A DNA stretch of 14,404 nt, taken from the NCBI GenBank assembly GCA_947457285.1, contig CANGVZ010000019.1, positions 1 through 14,404 on the forward strand. Reading direction: 5' to 3'. Of this stretch, positions 1-7,594 are shown one piece after another; within the stretch, counting starts at the first letter, position 1; each line of letters opens with the position of its first letter. Below the pieces are notes generated by a model. The model did not search any database and was not told where the DNA came from. It worked only from the letters and a program-made list of their open reading frames with translations. Source of the DNA: Flavobacteriales bacterium (GTDB lineage Bacteria; Bacteroidota; Bacteroidia; Flavobacteriales_D; Sanyastnellaceae). The translations under genes were made by a program, and so were the position numbers.

Positions 1-301
1 ACTTATCGAGATTTACTTCGATAATCTTTGTGACATACTGGTCTGCGATGTACTTCACTGTATACGACTTTCTGAAAGGAAGGTTATAGGAATATCCACC
101 TCTTTTTATAGAAGTGAATTCTCCTAGCAATTCTCCTCCACTCCAGAACTCCACTTTCACACCATCTAAAGGCTTTTCCGTTGAGTCTTTCAAATTCATT
201 TTCGTGGTCTTTCCGTAGAAGTTTATCATATCTCCCTCCGGGTATTGACTCCAAGAAAATAAAGACATCAAAAGAAAACATAGGGTAATTGTACTTTTCA
301 T
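1..301 (-). CDS. Secreted protein with transthyretin-like/carboxypeptidase-regulatory-like fold (partial, runs off left edge)
   Basis: The reading frame from the ATG at 301 stays open for 100 codons to the window edge, so the C-terminus is missing. It begins MKSTITLCFLLMSLFSWSQ, a classic signal peptide with probable cleavage before Q19 or after it, so the product is exported. Residues about 43-95 (PLDGVKVEFWSGGELLGEF, then GGYSYNLPF, then a Tyr-rich strand ending IIEVNL) have the pattern of a carboxypeptidase-regulatory-like or transthyretin-like beta-sandwich, in which a 'k.l.gv.V.f......g...s...G.Y...lp....y.v...a.gy' strand order is usual. In Bacteroidota such domains sit at the N-terminus of outer-membrane or surface proteins. 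It is divergent from the MarR gene across 214 bases. I cannot say what follows the domain. The signal peptide is seen directly; the fold is inferred. Confidence 0.75.
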   Translation of the reverse strand, partial: MKSTITLCFLLMSLFSWSQYPEGDMINFYGKTTKMNLKDSTEKPLDGVKVEFWSGGELLGEFTSIKRGGYSYNLPFRKSYTVKYIADQYVTKIIEVNLDK

Positions 302-476
302 GTTCTTTGATTTGGTACGCCTATTTCTACGTCCTTTTGACGAAATAAGTTTCGAAATCAGATAATTAGAGAGATTGGCACCTCATGCCTCTTCATATAC
401 CATCCATACCGCCACTTAGTATTTTCATGCTCAATATCAACACATTAACTCTTCCATTAACACTTTTTTCAAAATA

Positions 477-504
477 AATGTACCTACATTAAATGTATCT
501 ACAT
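477..504 (+). promoter_or_regulatory. Tandem palindromic operator for the MarR regulator
   Basis: Two copies of the palindrome ATGTAnnTACAT lie at 478-489 (AATGTA-CC-TACATT at 477-490) and 493-504, with centres 15 bases apart. A wider perfect repeat AAATGTA-N6-TACATTT spans 491-510. MarR dimers typically bind palindromes of this size and repress their own operon. The second site overlaps the predicted -7 element and ends 11 bases before the start codon, so bound repressor would cover the promoter. Autoregulation is inferred from position. Confidence 0.6.
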
Positions 505-511
505 ACATTTG
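504..511 (+). promoter_or_regulatory. Candidate -7 promoter element of the marR-yceI operon
   Basis: TACATTTG is an exact match to the Bacteroidota -7 consensus TAnnTTTG. It ends only four bases before the ATG at 516, so transcription from it would begin at or next to the start codon and give a leaderless message. No convincing -33 TTG is visible at the usual distance, which lowers confidence. Confidence 0.45.
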
Positions 512-515
512 CCCC

Positions 516-980
516 ATGTCATTAGAAGAAGACATCAAACAGACAAGATTCACCAGTGAGTATCAGAAGCTGGTGTTGAACGTGTTTTACACTGCCAATT
601 GGTTGGGATTACAACACAATCAGCTTATGCGCGAGTATGGTTTGACAGGGCCTCAGTTCAACATCTTAAGAATACTTAGAGGACAGAAAGGTAAACCCAT
701 GTCTGTGAATGCACTTATCGAACGCATGTTGGACAAAAGCAGCAATGCTTCCCGCCTCGTAGATAAGTTGGAAGAGAAGCGCTATGTGCTTCGCAAAGTG
801 TGTCCGAATGACCGCCGCCAAGTTGAAGTTACGATTACGCAAGGTGGCCTCGACATTTTAAGTAAGTTGGACAAACCGGTGACTGACCTGGAAGAGAATA
901 TCAAAGGAATTAACATAGAAGAGGCACAATTAATGAATGCGCTTCTTGAGAAAATGCGAAAATCAAATAACACACAATAA
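516..980 (+). CDS. MarR family winged-helix transcriptional regulator
   Basis: This 154-residue protein has normal MarR length and layout. N-terminal helices (about 10-40) form part of the dimer interface. The winged helix-turn-helix spans about 44-108, with the sequence 'LTGPQFNILRIL', then SVNALIERMLDKSSNASRLV as the recognition helix region, and the wing with the family hallmark NDRR at 98-101 followed by VEVTIT. C-terminal helices close the dimer. Genes of this family usually repress their own operon and neighbours in response to a small ligand or stress; the ligand cannot be read from sequence. The gene is 19 bases upstream of a YceI gene on the same strand, so the two are very probably co-transcribed. 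Tandem palindromes cover its promoter. The ATG at 516 is favoured because the family alignment begins close to it. Confidence 0.93.
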   Translation: MSLEEDIKQTRFTSEYQKLVLNVFYTANWLGLQHNQLMREYGLTGPQFNILRILRGQKGKPMSVNALIERMLDKSSNASRLVDKLEEKRYVLRKVCPNDRRQVEVTITQGGLDILSKLDKPVTDLEENIKGINIEEAQLMNALLEKMRKSNNTQ

Positions 981-999
981 CAAATAAAAACAGACAAAA

Positions 1000-1608
1000 A
1001 TGAAAAAGGTAATTTTCACTTTAGCAGCTTTCGCTATGAGCGTAGCATCTTTCGCTCAACTTGCAGATGGCACGTACAATGTAGACTATAAGTCAAGCAC
1101 TATCAACTGGCACGCTGAGAAGGCTACTGGATCAGGTCATGATGGTACTATTCGTGTGTCAAGCGGCCAAGTAGTGGTAGCGAAGAGCAATATTGCATCG
1201 GGCAAATTGAAGGTAGACATGAATGGAATCACTTGTACAGACCTTCCAGAAGGTGAATACAATTCAAACTTGATCAATCACCTCAAGTCACCAGATTTCT
1301 TTGACACAACTAAGTTTCCAGATTCTAACTTTGAAGTAACATCAGTTACAGCAAAGGCAGATGGTAAGGGCAATACTCACGTTGTGAATGGAAAGATCAC
1401 AATCAAGGGCATTACAAAAGACGTCAGCTTCCCAGCGAAGGTGAGTGGCGACGGCAAGACAGTGACAATCGATGGCGACCTCGTATTGGATCGTTCACAG
1501 TTTGATGTTCGCTTTGGTTCAGAAACATTCTTTGGTTCGTTAGGTGACAAAGCAATCAACAACGACATGAAGTTGAAATTGCACATCGTGGCTAACAAGA
1601 AAGCCTAA
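1000..1608 (+). CDS. YceI family periplasmic lipid-binding-like protein
   Basis: This 202-residue exported protein starts with the signal peptide MKKVIFTLAAFAMSVASFAQ, probably cut at residue 20. The rest matches the YceI family, a lipocalin-like eight-stranded barrel that in homologues binds a polyisoprenoid or amphipathic lipid in the periplasm. Seen here: the opening strand DGTYNVDYKSSTINWHAEKA, the central 'LINHLKSPDFFDTTKFPDSNFEVTSV'-type segment (about 88-114) that is the family signature (hydrophobic helix, then a.FP..tF..t.v), the GKITIKGITKDVSFP strand pair (about 130-145), and the terminal 'LDRSQFDVRFGS' segment. It follows the MarR gene by 19 bases and ends before a strong terminator, giving a two-gene operon. 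MarR-YceI pairs are a recurring arrangement in Bacteroidota; a stress or acid-response role is inferred only. Confidence 0.93.
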   Translation: MKKVIFTLAAFAMSVASFAQLADGTYNVDYKSSTINWHAEKATGSGHDGTIRVSSGQVVVAKSNIASGKLKVDMNGITCTDLPEGEYNSNLINHLKSPDFFDTTKFPDSNFEVTSVTAKADGKGNTHVVNGKITIKGITKDVSFPAKVSGDGKTVTIDGDLVLDRSQFDVRFGSETFFGSLGDKAINNDMKLKLHIVANKKA

Positions 1609-1629
1609 TTTACCTTAGAAAATTGAGAG

Positions 1630-1670
1630 AGGTCCGAGAGCGTCAAGAGGCTTTTCGGACCTTTTTTTTT
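1630..1670 (+). terminator. Intrinsic terminator of the marR-yceI operon
   Basis: A perfect 8-base stem, AGGTCCGA (1630-1637) with TCGGACCT (1655-1662), is followed by a run of T to 1670. It lies 21 bases after the YceI stop. It also overlaps the last bases of the convergent gene that ends at 1643, so the two convergent transcription units share this DNA. Confidence 0.88.
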
Positions 1671-2392
1671 CTTTCCGGATCTTCGTGAAAGAAGTATCGA
1701 AAGTCGAATGTTAGATAGCTTCCGTTCAATTGATAACTCACAGTGGTAGGATCTGTATTAATTTGAAGCTGGGCTACTGTGGTGGCAATTTCGCTGAATG
1801 GTCGATGAAAAGAAGCTCCGAGATAGAAGTAACCGTCTTTCTTTGATCTCCATTCAAACCCGTAGTTGGCCAATACTGAAAATTGAATCCAATTTTGTCT
1901 GAAAGTATTCTGAAAAAAATCAAATCGCAGGGTATCACGTCTATCATCTGCAAAAGACTCAACATTGGTTGGATACATATCGATGCTGCATCCTGCGCTG
2001 GCATTCATGTATAGTTGTTCTCCCAATCGCACGTAAATCATCCCCTGCAGCGGAATTTCATATCCGATGAATCGATAATTCATATTGGTGACCTCATTGA
2101 GCAAAGGATGATAAAAAGACAATTTGTAGTTTCTTTGAATGAATGTGATTCCTGTTTCGAAGCTCCAATTTTTTGTAAGACCGCGCCTGACGACCATTCC
2201 GAGGTTCATTCCAAACTCGGGATCATTGATGACGGTCAGGGCTTCACTGGAAGCTGATTGTGCACCTGTCCCAAAGAATTTGCTTGGAACCATTGGTTTA
2301 AATTGAATACCGAGGGTAGTGACGTTTTCTTGAGAGATAACATCAAAGCATAGCATTAAAGCAACGAAAAATAAAACTACTCTCCTATCCAT
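1643..2392 (-). CDS. Outer-membrane beta-barrel-like protein of unknown function
   Basis: I do not recognise a specific family. The 249-residue product starts MDRRVVLFFVALMLCFDVIS, a signal peptide, with mature N-terminus near Q21. The remainder alternates short aromatic- and Gly-rich strands with polar turns, for example 'FGMNLGMVVRRGLTKNWSFE', 'YRFIGYEIPLQGMIYVRLGE', 'IQFSVLANYGFEWRSKKDGY' and 'YLTFDFRYFF' near the end, the pattern of the small OmpW/OmpA-like or 'PorT-like' outer-membrane barrels common in Bacteroidota. It ends in a basic tail (ERKKKVRKAS) rather than the usual C-terminal aromatic residue. Its first 16 bases overlap the end of the upstream nitroreductase gene, so it is probably translated from the same message. 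No link in function with the nitroreductase is evident. The barrel is inferred from strand pattern. Confidence 0.7.
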   Translation of the reverse strand: MDRRVVLFFVALMLCFDVISQENVTTLGIQFKPMVPSKFFGTGAQSASSEALTVINDPEFGMNLGMVVRRGLTKNWSFETGITFIQRNYKLSFYHPLLNEVTNMNYRFIGYEIPLQGMIYVRLGEQLYMNASAGCSIDMYPTNVESFADDRRDTLRFDFFQNTFRQNWIQFSVLANYGFEWRSKKDGYFYLGASFHRPFSEIATTVAQLQINTDPTTVSYQLNGSYLTFDFRYFFHEDPERKKKVRKAS

Positions 2393-2964
2393 TCAGTCAC
2401 ATATTCGATTGGTTTGCGGTGGCTTTTAGGCCATTCCGCGTCAGTATATCCGATGTAAAATAGTCCTAAGCATTTATCCTGTGGTTTTAGCTGCAAGAAC
2501 TCATTCATTTCTTTTGAATAAATGAGTTTTGGCGACGACCAAAACGCACCTAAGCCGTATGCAGTGCAAGTAAGGTGCATATTCTGCACGGCACAGGCCA
2601 CTGCTTCTACTTCTTCTATTTCTTCTATTTTTCCTGTCGGGTCGCGCTCCATGCACACGGCAATTACCGCAGATGCAAGCAATGGTCGCGTTGACATTCT
2701 ATCAAATTTAGCTTGTTTGAACGCTTCGGGAGCTGTTTTTTCTTTATACAATGCAGGCAAAAATTCAGCAATTTTATTGAGTCCACCATCCATAAAAACT
2801 TTGAATCTCCACGGTTGTGTCATTCCATGTGTCGGAGCCCAAATAGCATTATTGAGAATCAACTCAATTTGTTCGCGATGAACTTTTCTTTTAGAAAAAT
2901 GCTCTGGAAGGATGGTTCTTCTATTTTTAATAACCTCAGTAATCTCACTCAAGCTGTATTTCAT
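2377..2964 (-). CDS. Nitroreductase family protein, YdjA-like
   Basis: This 195-residue protein has the usual length of single-domain, FMN-dependent nitroreductases that transfer electrons from NAD(P)H to nitroaromatics, quinones or related acceptors in the cytoplasm. Visible family features are the N-terminal phosphate-binding 'IKNRRTI' (12-18), the segment 'NAIWAPTHGMTQPWRFKVF' (39-57), which is close to the YdjA-type 'a.wAPnH..tePWrF' motif, the dimer-interface helix around 119-137, and the FMN-contacting GLGAFWSSP (137-145) and LGLFYIGYTD near 166-175. No signal peptide is present. It is the first gene of a minus-strand pair, overlapping the barrel-like gene by 16 bases, and is divergent from the SDR gene across 69 bases holding back-to-back promoter elements. 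The physiological substrate cannot be inferred. Confidence 0.92.
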   Translation of the reverse strand: MKYSLSEITEVIKNRRTILPEHFSKRKVHREQIELILNNAIWAPTHGMTQPWRFKVFMDGGLNKIAEFLPALYKEKTAPEAFKQAKFDRMSTRPLLASAVIAVCMERDPTGKIEEIEEVEAVACAVQNMHLTCTAYGLGAFWSSPKLIYSKEMNEFLQLKPQDKCLGLFYIGYTDAEWPKSHRKPIEYVTEWIGE

Positions 2965-2985
2965 ACGCTTCTCATCATTTTTTTA

Positions 2986-2993
2986 CAAAACTA
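2986..2993 (-). promoter_or_regulatory. -7 promoter element of the nitroreductase operon
   Basis: Read on the minus strand this is TAGTTTTG, an exact TAnnTTTG match, 21 bases before the start codon at 2964. The implied leader is about 15 bases, typical for Bacteroidota. A -33 element is not obvious. Confidence 0.55.
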
Positions 2994-3015
2994 CTCCTCG
3001 AAGGCTTCATAACTA

Positions 3016-3023
3016 TACTTTTG
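3016..3023 (+). promoter_or_regulatory. -7 promoter element of the SDR-peptidase operon
   Basis: TACTTTTG is an exact TAnnTTTG match. It ends ten bases before the ATG at 3034, giving a leader of only a few bases, or about ten if the second ATG at 3040 is the true start. It lies 22 bases from the divergent nitroreductase element, so the two polymerase sites must overlap. Confidence 0.5.
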
Positions 3024-3033
3024 AATCACAAAA

Positions 3034-3804
3034 ATGCATATGAAAACATACATTATAACGGGAGCTGGCTCTGGGATGGGCGCAGCGACTGCACGATTAT
3101 TATCCAAAGACCCAAACAATCGGCTTGTTATTATCAGCAGGACGAAAAGCAATATCGATGAAGTTTTGACTTCTTTGGACAACAAAGAGCAACACATTGC
3201 TGCCGCCTTTGACATCCGAGAAGCATCTGCATGGAAAAATTTATTCGCGACATATTCCGATAAATTAGCGAGCATTGATGGACTTTTTGCAAACGCTGGA
3301 ATTGGAGGGGCAAATCACTACGGTGAAAATGATCGTTGGGACGAAATTATTTCAATAAATCTCACTGGAACCTACGTGAGCATTCAAGAATGTCTGCCTT
3401 ATTTGAGAAACTCAAAGCAAGCGTTCAAACACATCTTAATCACTTCATCATGTCTGGCCCGCTTTGGAGTACCTGCATATACAGCTTATTGTACGGCTAA
3501 AACCGGATTACTCGGTCTCACAAGAAGTCTAGCAGTAGAGCTCGGATCAGAAAAAATTCTAGTAAATGCCTTGTGCCCTGGATGGGTAGAAACGGAGATG
3601 GCCCGTGCAGGAATTCAATTGCTTGCAAATGCTATTGGGAAAGACTATCAAAGCACGTTCGACGAACAGATGGGCATTGTACCTCTTCAACGCATCACAC
3701 AACCGGAAGAAATTGCGCAGTTTGTAAAATTCATGTTTTCCGATCTGCAGACAAGCATTACAGGACAAGGTTTAGACATCAATAATGGCTCATTTATGAT
3801 ATGA
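3034..3804 (+). CDS. Short-chain dehydrogenase/reductase (SDR) family oxidoreductase
   Basis: This 256-residue protein is a classical SDR: an NAD(P)(H)-dependent Rossmann-fold oxidoreductase of the cytoplasm. The cofactor glycine motif is TGAGSGMG (9-16), the structural NAG is at 87-89, Asn109 lies in helix 4, the catalytic serine is Ser138 or Ser139 (Ser139 has the usual 13-residue spacing), and the catalytic pair YxxxK is Tyr152/Lys156. The PGWVETEM segment at 182-189 closes the cofactor site. The residue after the second beta strand is Arg36, which suggests NADP(H), though this is weak. Two in-frame ATGs are possible (3034 and 3040); homologues would begin at the second (MKTYIITGAG), but the first is kept because nothing excludes it. 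The stop overlaps the start of the M28 peptidase gene by four bases (ATGA), so translation is coupled. The substrate is unknown. Confidence 0.94.
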   Translation: MHMKTYIITGAGSGMGAATARLLSKDPNNRLVIISRTKSNIDEVLTSLDNKEQHIAAAFDIREASAWKNLFATYSDKLASIDGLFANAGIGGANHYGENDRWDEIISINLTGTYVSIQECLPYLRNSKQAFKHILITSSCLARFGVPAYTAYCTAKTGLLGLTRSLAVELGSEKILVNALCPGWVETEMARAGIQLLANAIGKDYQSTFDEQMGIVPLQRITQPEEIAQFVKFMFSDLQTSITGQGLDINNGSFMI

Positions 3805-5159
3805 TGAAATATCTCATTTTCCTTGTGATTCTCATCTGCTCGCAGCAGAGCGTTGCACAACAGAATGACTCTTTGTTTATCAGTAATATTTACAAAGAAG
3901 CTCTATCCAATGGTGAGTGCTACGATCATCTCCGTATCTTATGCAAAGAGGTAGGCCACCGCATTGCTGGTTCCGCCGCTGCAGACAGCGCTATTCTTTG
4001 GGGTATCAGTACACTAAAGCGCTACAATTTGGATAGTGTTTATACGATGCCAGTAGAAGTTCCTCATTGGGTGAGGGGATCAAAAGAAGTGGGTTATTAT
4101 ACTTATTCAAACAATAAAGTAGAACTTGAGATTGTGGCGCTCGGCGGTTCCGTTGGAAGCGAGCGCGCCATAACTGCTAATGTGATCGAAGTAAAGTCTA
4201 TCGCAGAGTTGAGATTGTTGGATTCAGCGATGGTAGCTGGTAAAATTGTTTTTTTCAATAAAGCAATGGATCCGATGCTGATTAATACTGGAGCTGCCTA
4301 TGGTGGAGCGTATGATATCAGAAGTCAGGGTCCGTCGGAAGCAGCAAAGAAAGGAGCGGTTGGATGTTTGATCCGATCTTTAACTCTGGCTGATGACAAA
4401 TATGCACACACAGGCGCGACGAATTATGATGACAACGTTCGTAAGATTCCTGCAGCAGCATTGAGTAGCGTCGACTCCCGTGAATTGAGCAGATTACTAA
4501 AAGAAAATCCTCGCCTGCAATTCACTTTGCATTTGACCTGTCAGAATTTTCCCAGAAAAATTCAAGCGAACGTAATCGGTGAAATTCGCGGAAGTGAATT
4601 TCCTGAGAAGGTGATTGTTGTTGGCGGTCATTTGGACTCCTGGGATGTTGGGGAAGGCGCACACGATGATGGAACAGGAGTGACACAGAGCATTGAAGTT
4701 TTGAGAATTCTTCTCGCATTGGGATACAAACCGAGACATACGATTAGGGCGGTGTTATATATGAATGAAGAATTTGGAAATGATGGAGGTAAAACTTACG
4801 CCCGTGTGGTAGCTGAAAAAAATGAAGAGCATATTGCCGCAATCGAAAGTGACGGTGGAGGTTTGACTCCGCTTGGTTTTAACGTACAAGGCGATGAAAA
4901 GGATCTCCTGCAGCTTCGTGAGTGGGGTAAATTGCTTGAGCCATATCAGCTTTATTCATTTAGACAAGGCTGGAGTGGCGTTGATATTGGGCCGCTTAAG
5001 ACAGATTCGAATGTGCTTTATGGTTTGAGTGTAGATAGTCAACGATACTTTGATTTTCACCATTCGAATAATGACATTTTCGAAAACGTCAATAAGCGTG
5101 AGCACATATTGGGAGCAGCAGCCATGACTGCATTAATCTATATGATAGACCAAAAATAA
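3801..5159 (+). CDS. Secreted M28 family zinc metallopeptidase (carboxypeptidase Q-like)
   Basis: This 452-residue protein has an N-terminal signal peptide (MMKYLIFLVILICSQQSVAQ) and so acts in the periplasm or outside the cell. The M28 catalytic domain carries the di-zinc site: His277 in GGHLDSWD, Asp289/Asp290 in HDDGTG, Glu323/Glu324 in YMNEEFGNDGG (one the general base), Asp351 in IESDGG, and His420/His421 in FDFHHSNND. The residues between about 120 and 255 are inserted before the active-site segment and resemble a PA domain, as in carboxypeptidase Q and related plasma glutamate carboxypeptidases, which remove residues from short peptides. All expected metal ligands are present, so the enzyme is probably active. 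It is coupled to the SDR gene by a four-base overlap. Its message ends at the shared hairpin at 5161-5194. Whether it is an amino- or carboxypeptidase cannot be decided here. Confidence 0.93.
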   Translation: MMKYLIFLVILICSQQSVAQQNDSLFISNIYKEALSNGECYDHLRILCKEVGHRIAGSAAADSAILWGISTLKRYNLDSVYTMPVEVPHWVRGSKEVGYYTYSNNKVELEIVALGGSVGSERAITANVIEVKSIAELRLLDSAMVAGKIVFFNKAMDPMLINTGAAYGGAYDIRSQGPSEAAKKGAVGCLIRSLTLADDKYAHTGATNYDDNVRKIPAAALSSVDSRELSRLLKENPRLQFTLHLTCQNFPRKIQANVIGEIRGSEFPEKVIVVGGHLDSWDVGEGAHDDGTGVTQSIEVLRILLALGYKPRHTIRAVLYMNEEFGNDGGKTYARVVAEKNEEHIAAIESDGGGLTPLGFNVQGDEKDLLQLREWGKLLEPYQLYSFRQGWSGVDIGPLKTDSNVLYGLSVDSQRYFDFHHSNNDIFENVNKREHILGAAAMTALIYMIDQK

Positions 5160-5194
5160 AAACGGTTGGCCCAAGTGTTTGTGGACCAACCGTT
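5149..5194 (-). terminator. Terminator hairpin between convergent genes
   Basis: The arms AACGGTTGG (5161-5169) and CCAACCGTT (5186-5194) pair perfectly; after one C-A mismatch, CCA and TGG extend the stem, leaving an eight-base loop. On the minus strand the hairpin is followed by a T-rich tract (5160 down to 5154), so it is a proper terminator for the 779-residue protein gene. On the plus strand it directly follows the M28 stop codon but lacks a T-run, so termination there would be weaker. Confidence 0.8.
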
Positions 5195-5217
5195 CATTAT
5201 CGATTTGTGAGTTGAAA

Positions 5218-7557
5218 CTAGTTATTCCGAACAATCAATCTCTGGCTATGCTTTTCGCTTCCTGAGATGAAATTGACTGAATAAACACCAGTAGCTAACT
5301 TTTTATCAAGAGGCAAATCGAAGTTTAACTCGCCATCTGCAAACAGAACGGAGGAGTAAACCAATCTTCCAGTCATATCGTGGATAGCCACTTGAATCTC
5401 TTTTTGTTCATCGGTATCAATGAGAACTGCGATTTGTTCTCCATTGTTGGGATTAGGATAAGCGCTGGCAATAAATGTTACTACCTCATCGACTGGAGCT
5501 TCGGTAATTTGCTCATCAAAATTGTTATTGATGGACCAAAAGCTTGGAGCTCCTGCAACCTGAATACAAACTGCCGGACCCCACGCAGGTACGTATGGAT
5601 AAGGGAAAACGGGGCGGATACGGATATTGTACGTTGCTCCGTTTTGAACGCCCGGGATGTTGTTGAGTCTAAACAATCTCACTGATGAATTATGATTATG
5701 AAGTATCGTTGGCTGAATACCATCCTGGTTCACAAGTTCGAACTGATATCCAGAGATACCGCAAGAACGGGGATTGAAGCTAAGCCAAGTTGATTTTGAT
5801 ATTGGACCATAGTTTGAACAACTAAATGAGTTTGTTAAAGATGCTGTGGGTGCTTCTCCCATTGTGATTGTTAGCGGTGGCGTATCACTGACTATATACA
5901 CTTCAGCTACGCCGAGAGAATTTTGCAACGAAAAGACTGAAGTCACATCCAATGCATATTGACGATTGTATTTTAATCCCGAAACTGTACTCAGGTTGAT
6001 GGTAGTGATGTTGCTACCACCACTTGATATTTCACTTGTAGATAAATCTTCGAATCTGAATGAGTATAAACTTGCACCAGTGAATTGGGTTTTCAAGGTC
6101 CCACATACAGTGTAAGTAAGCGAGGTATTTGTGGCAATGCCTGATCTGAGCCTGCTTGCAGTGAAGGAAAATGATCCGCTTCCGATACCAGCATTTCTGC
6201 TTCGCACACCTATATAATACGTTTCTCCAACATTCAGATCGCTCACATTCAGAGCTTCGAAACCAACTCCTGATCTAAGGTTTACTTCTTTTATTTTTGA
6301 ATATTGACTATCGAGTAGTACGAGAATGATATCAATACCTGAAGAGTTTGCAGTAAAGCGCGCTCCTGAAGAATTGGCTACATAGGAGTACCATACGTCC
6401 TGACCAGAGGCACCGGTTGTTCTACCAACTTGAGATGCTGTTGCACCAACGAGCGTTCCCGTGAATGTTGAAGAACTTGGGTGAAAAGCCGGGTTGATAG
6501 CCATTGCTGTCCATGGATTATCGAAAGCAACGCAAGGACCAGCAATACAAGAGCCATCGTCAATGAATGCAAATGGATTGTAGGTACAAGCAGCTGGGTC
6601 AGTACATCCGAAGCAGTCACCGTCACCGACAGTAAAATACGTGAATGTAGAAGTGATTCCATCACCGCTCAAGGGGCCATCGTTTACACCAACGAGTGAC
6701 CATTCAATTTCCTCTGGGTATTCTCCCCCAAACACTTCGAAAGTATAGCAACCATTGTCCAGGCAAAGACTGAGTTCGTCATAGGCCTTGGTATCATCCA
6801 GGGTGCCTGTAGAAACGAGAGCTCCGCCTGAGCCTCTGATTTCATAAAAACCATTATTCCATCCATCGCCGACGTAGTCGATCATGATGAGTTCTACGCA
6901 ATTTGTAACACAGCAAGAGCCATCATCAAATGTGGCGCTCGCGTTAAAATTACAAGCTTGAGAGTCTGTACAGCCATAGCAAGAGGTGAAATCGCATGTG
7001 CCATTATCGCAAGTTGCGGATGGGTTGTAATTACAGGCAGTAGCATTGGTACAGCCTAATACTCCACCGCCTATGGTGAAATACACATTTCTTTCAAAAG
7101 CCATGTTTATTGGCACATTGGGAAAGTTGCCTGACGTTAAAGTGGCTCCACCTACAATGCTGATATTATAAGTAGCGCCATTCCATCCATCGCCAAACTC
7201 GTCGAGCAATTGAAAGTGGTAGCAGCCATTTGGCAAACATACCACATCATTAAATGGTGCACCGTTGTTGGGTACCGAAAGGATGATGTTATCACTTTCA
7301 TCAAATAATGTGAATCCAACCTCCGCTGGAAAGTCACTATTGGTGATATTTATTTCAACGCAATTTGTAAAGCAGCAAGAGCCATCGTCGAAGGTAGCTC
7401 CAGGATCATAATTGCATGCGCTAGCATTGGTACATCCACCAAAGAAAAGCTCCATCGGCTCGGAAGCCTTGCTCCAGGAGAACTCAAAAATCCTTGCATT
7501 TGAGTCGTGGCTCAATAAACACAAGGGAAGCAGAAAAATAAGTAGGGTTGTTTTCAT
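5218..7557 (-). CDS. Multidomain secreted protein with GCT..DDGSC cysteine repeats and T9SS type A sorting domain
   Basis: With the ATG at 7557 the product is 779 residues: a signal peptide (MKTTLLIFLLPLCLLSHDSNA); four cysteine repeats of the form GCT..ACNY.P.A..DDGSC (about 41-61, 168-188, 195-215, 317-337); two 'GDGWN / CL.NGCY' beta modules between them (about 62-167 and 216-316); a PPC-like module (about 340-470, with 'DVWYSYVA'); two fibronectin-like segments (about 475-670, with YNRQYALDV and ATYNIRIRP); and a C-terminal T9SS type A domain (about 697-779, with AYPNPNNGE, then IHDMTGRLVYS, then LATGVYSV). It should therefore be exported by Sec, passed through the outer membrane by T9SS, and attached to or released from the surface. 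An in-frame GTG at 7563 exists but lies inside an inverted repeat, so the ATG is preferred. No catalytic domain is seen; adhesion or matrix function is inferred. Confidence 0.9.
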   Translation of the reverse strand: MKTTLLIFLLPLCLLSHDSNARIFEFSWSKASEPMELFFGGCTNASACNYDPGATFDDGSCCFTNCVEINITNSDFPAEVGFTLFDESDNIILSVPNNGAPFNDVVCLPNGCYHFQLLDEFGDGWNGATYNISIVGGATLTSGNFPNVPINMAFERNVYFTIGGGVLGCTNATACNYNPSATCDNGTCDFTSCYGCTDSQACNFNASATFDDGSCCVTNCVELIMIDYVGDGWNNGFYEIRGSGGALVSTGTLDDTKAYDELSLCLDNGCYTFEVFGGEYPEEIEWSLVGVNDGPLSGDGITSTFTYFTVGDGDCFGCTDPAACTYNPFAFIDDGSCIAGPCVAFDNPWTAMAINPAFHPSSSTFTGTLVGATASQVGRTTGASGQDVWYSYVANSSGARFTANSSGIDIILVLLDSQYSKIKEVNLRSGVGFEALNVSDLNVGETYYIGVRSRNAGIGSGSFSFTASRLRSGIATNTSLTYTVCGTLKTQFTGASLYSFRFEDLSTSEISSGGSNITTINLSTVSGLKYNRQYALDVTSVFSLQNSLGVAEVYIVSDTPPLTITMGEAPTASLTNSFSCSNYGPISKSTWLSFNPRSCGISGYQFELVNQDGIQPTILHNHNSSVRLFRLNNIPGVQNGATYNIRIRPVFPYPYVPAWGPAVCIQVAGAPSFWSINNNFDEQITEAPVDEVVTFIASAYPNPNNGEQIAVLIDTDEQKEIQVAIHDMTGRLVYSSVLFADGELNFDLPLDKKLATGVYSVNFISGSEKHSQRLIVRNN
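6547..7437 (-). repeat. Four GCT..DDGSC cysteine-repeat modules in the 779-residue protein
   Basis: The span covers four copies of a 21-residue motif with fixed GCT start, Asn-Tyr/Phe-Asn/Asp core, and D(D/N)G(S/T)C end. The copies at residues 41, 168, 195 and 317 flank or separate the two larger beta modules, so they look like disulfide- and possibly Ca-stabilised linkers. Copy four has Thr instead of Asn before the Tyr (ACTYNP). Confidence 0.85.
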
Positions 7558-7581
7558 GTTCACATTCGATAATATGTGAAC
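7558..7581. repeat. Perfect inverted repeat abutting the start codon
   Basis: GTTCACAT (7558-7565) and ATGTGAAC (7574-7581) form a perfect 8-base inverted repeat with an 8-base spacer. It ends immediately before the ATG at 7557. It could be an operator, or in RNA a hairpin that hides the start codon. It is separate from the terminator at 7595-7630. Confidence 0.6.
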
Positions 7582-7594
7582 CTGATACGGAAAT

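Noticed and set aside
7558..7563. GTG start two codons upstream for the T9SS protein
   Set aside because: It lies within the inverted repeat and adds only two residues; the ATG at 7557 gives a normal signal peptide.
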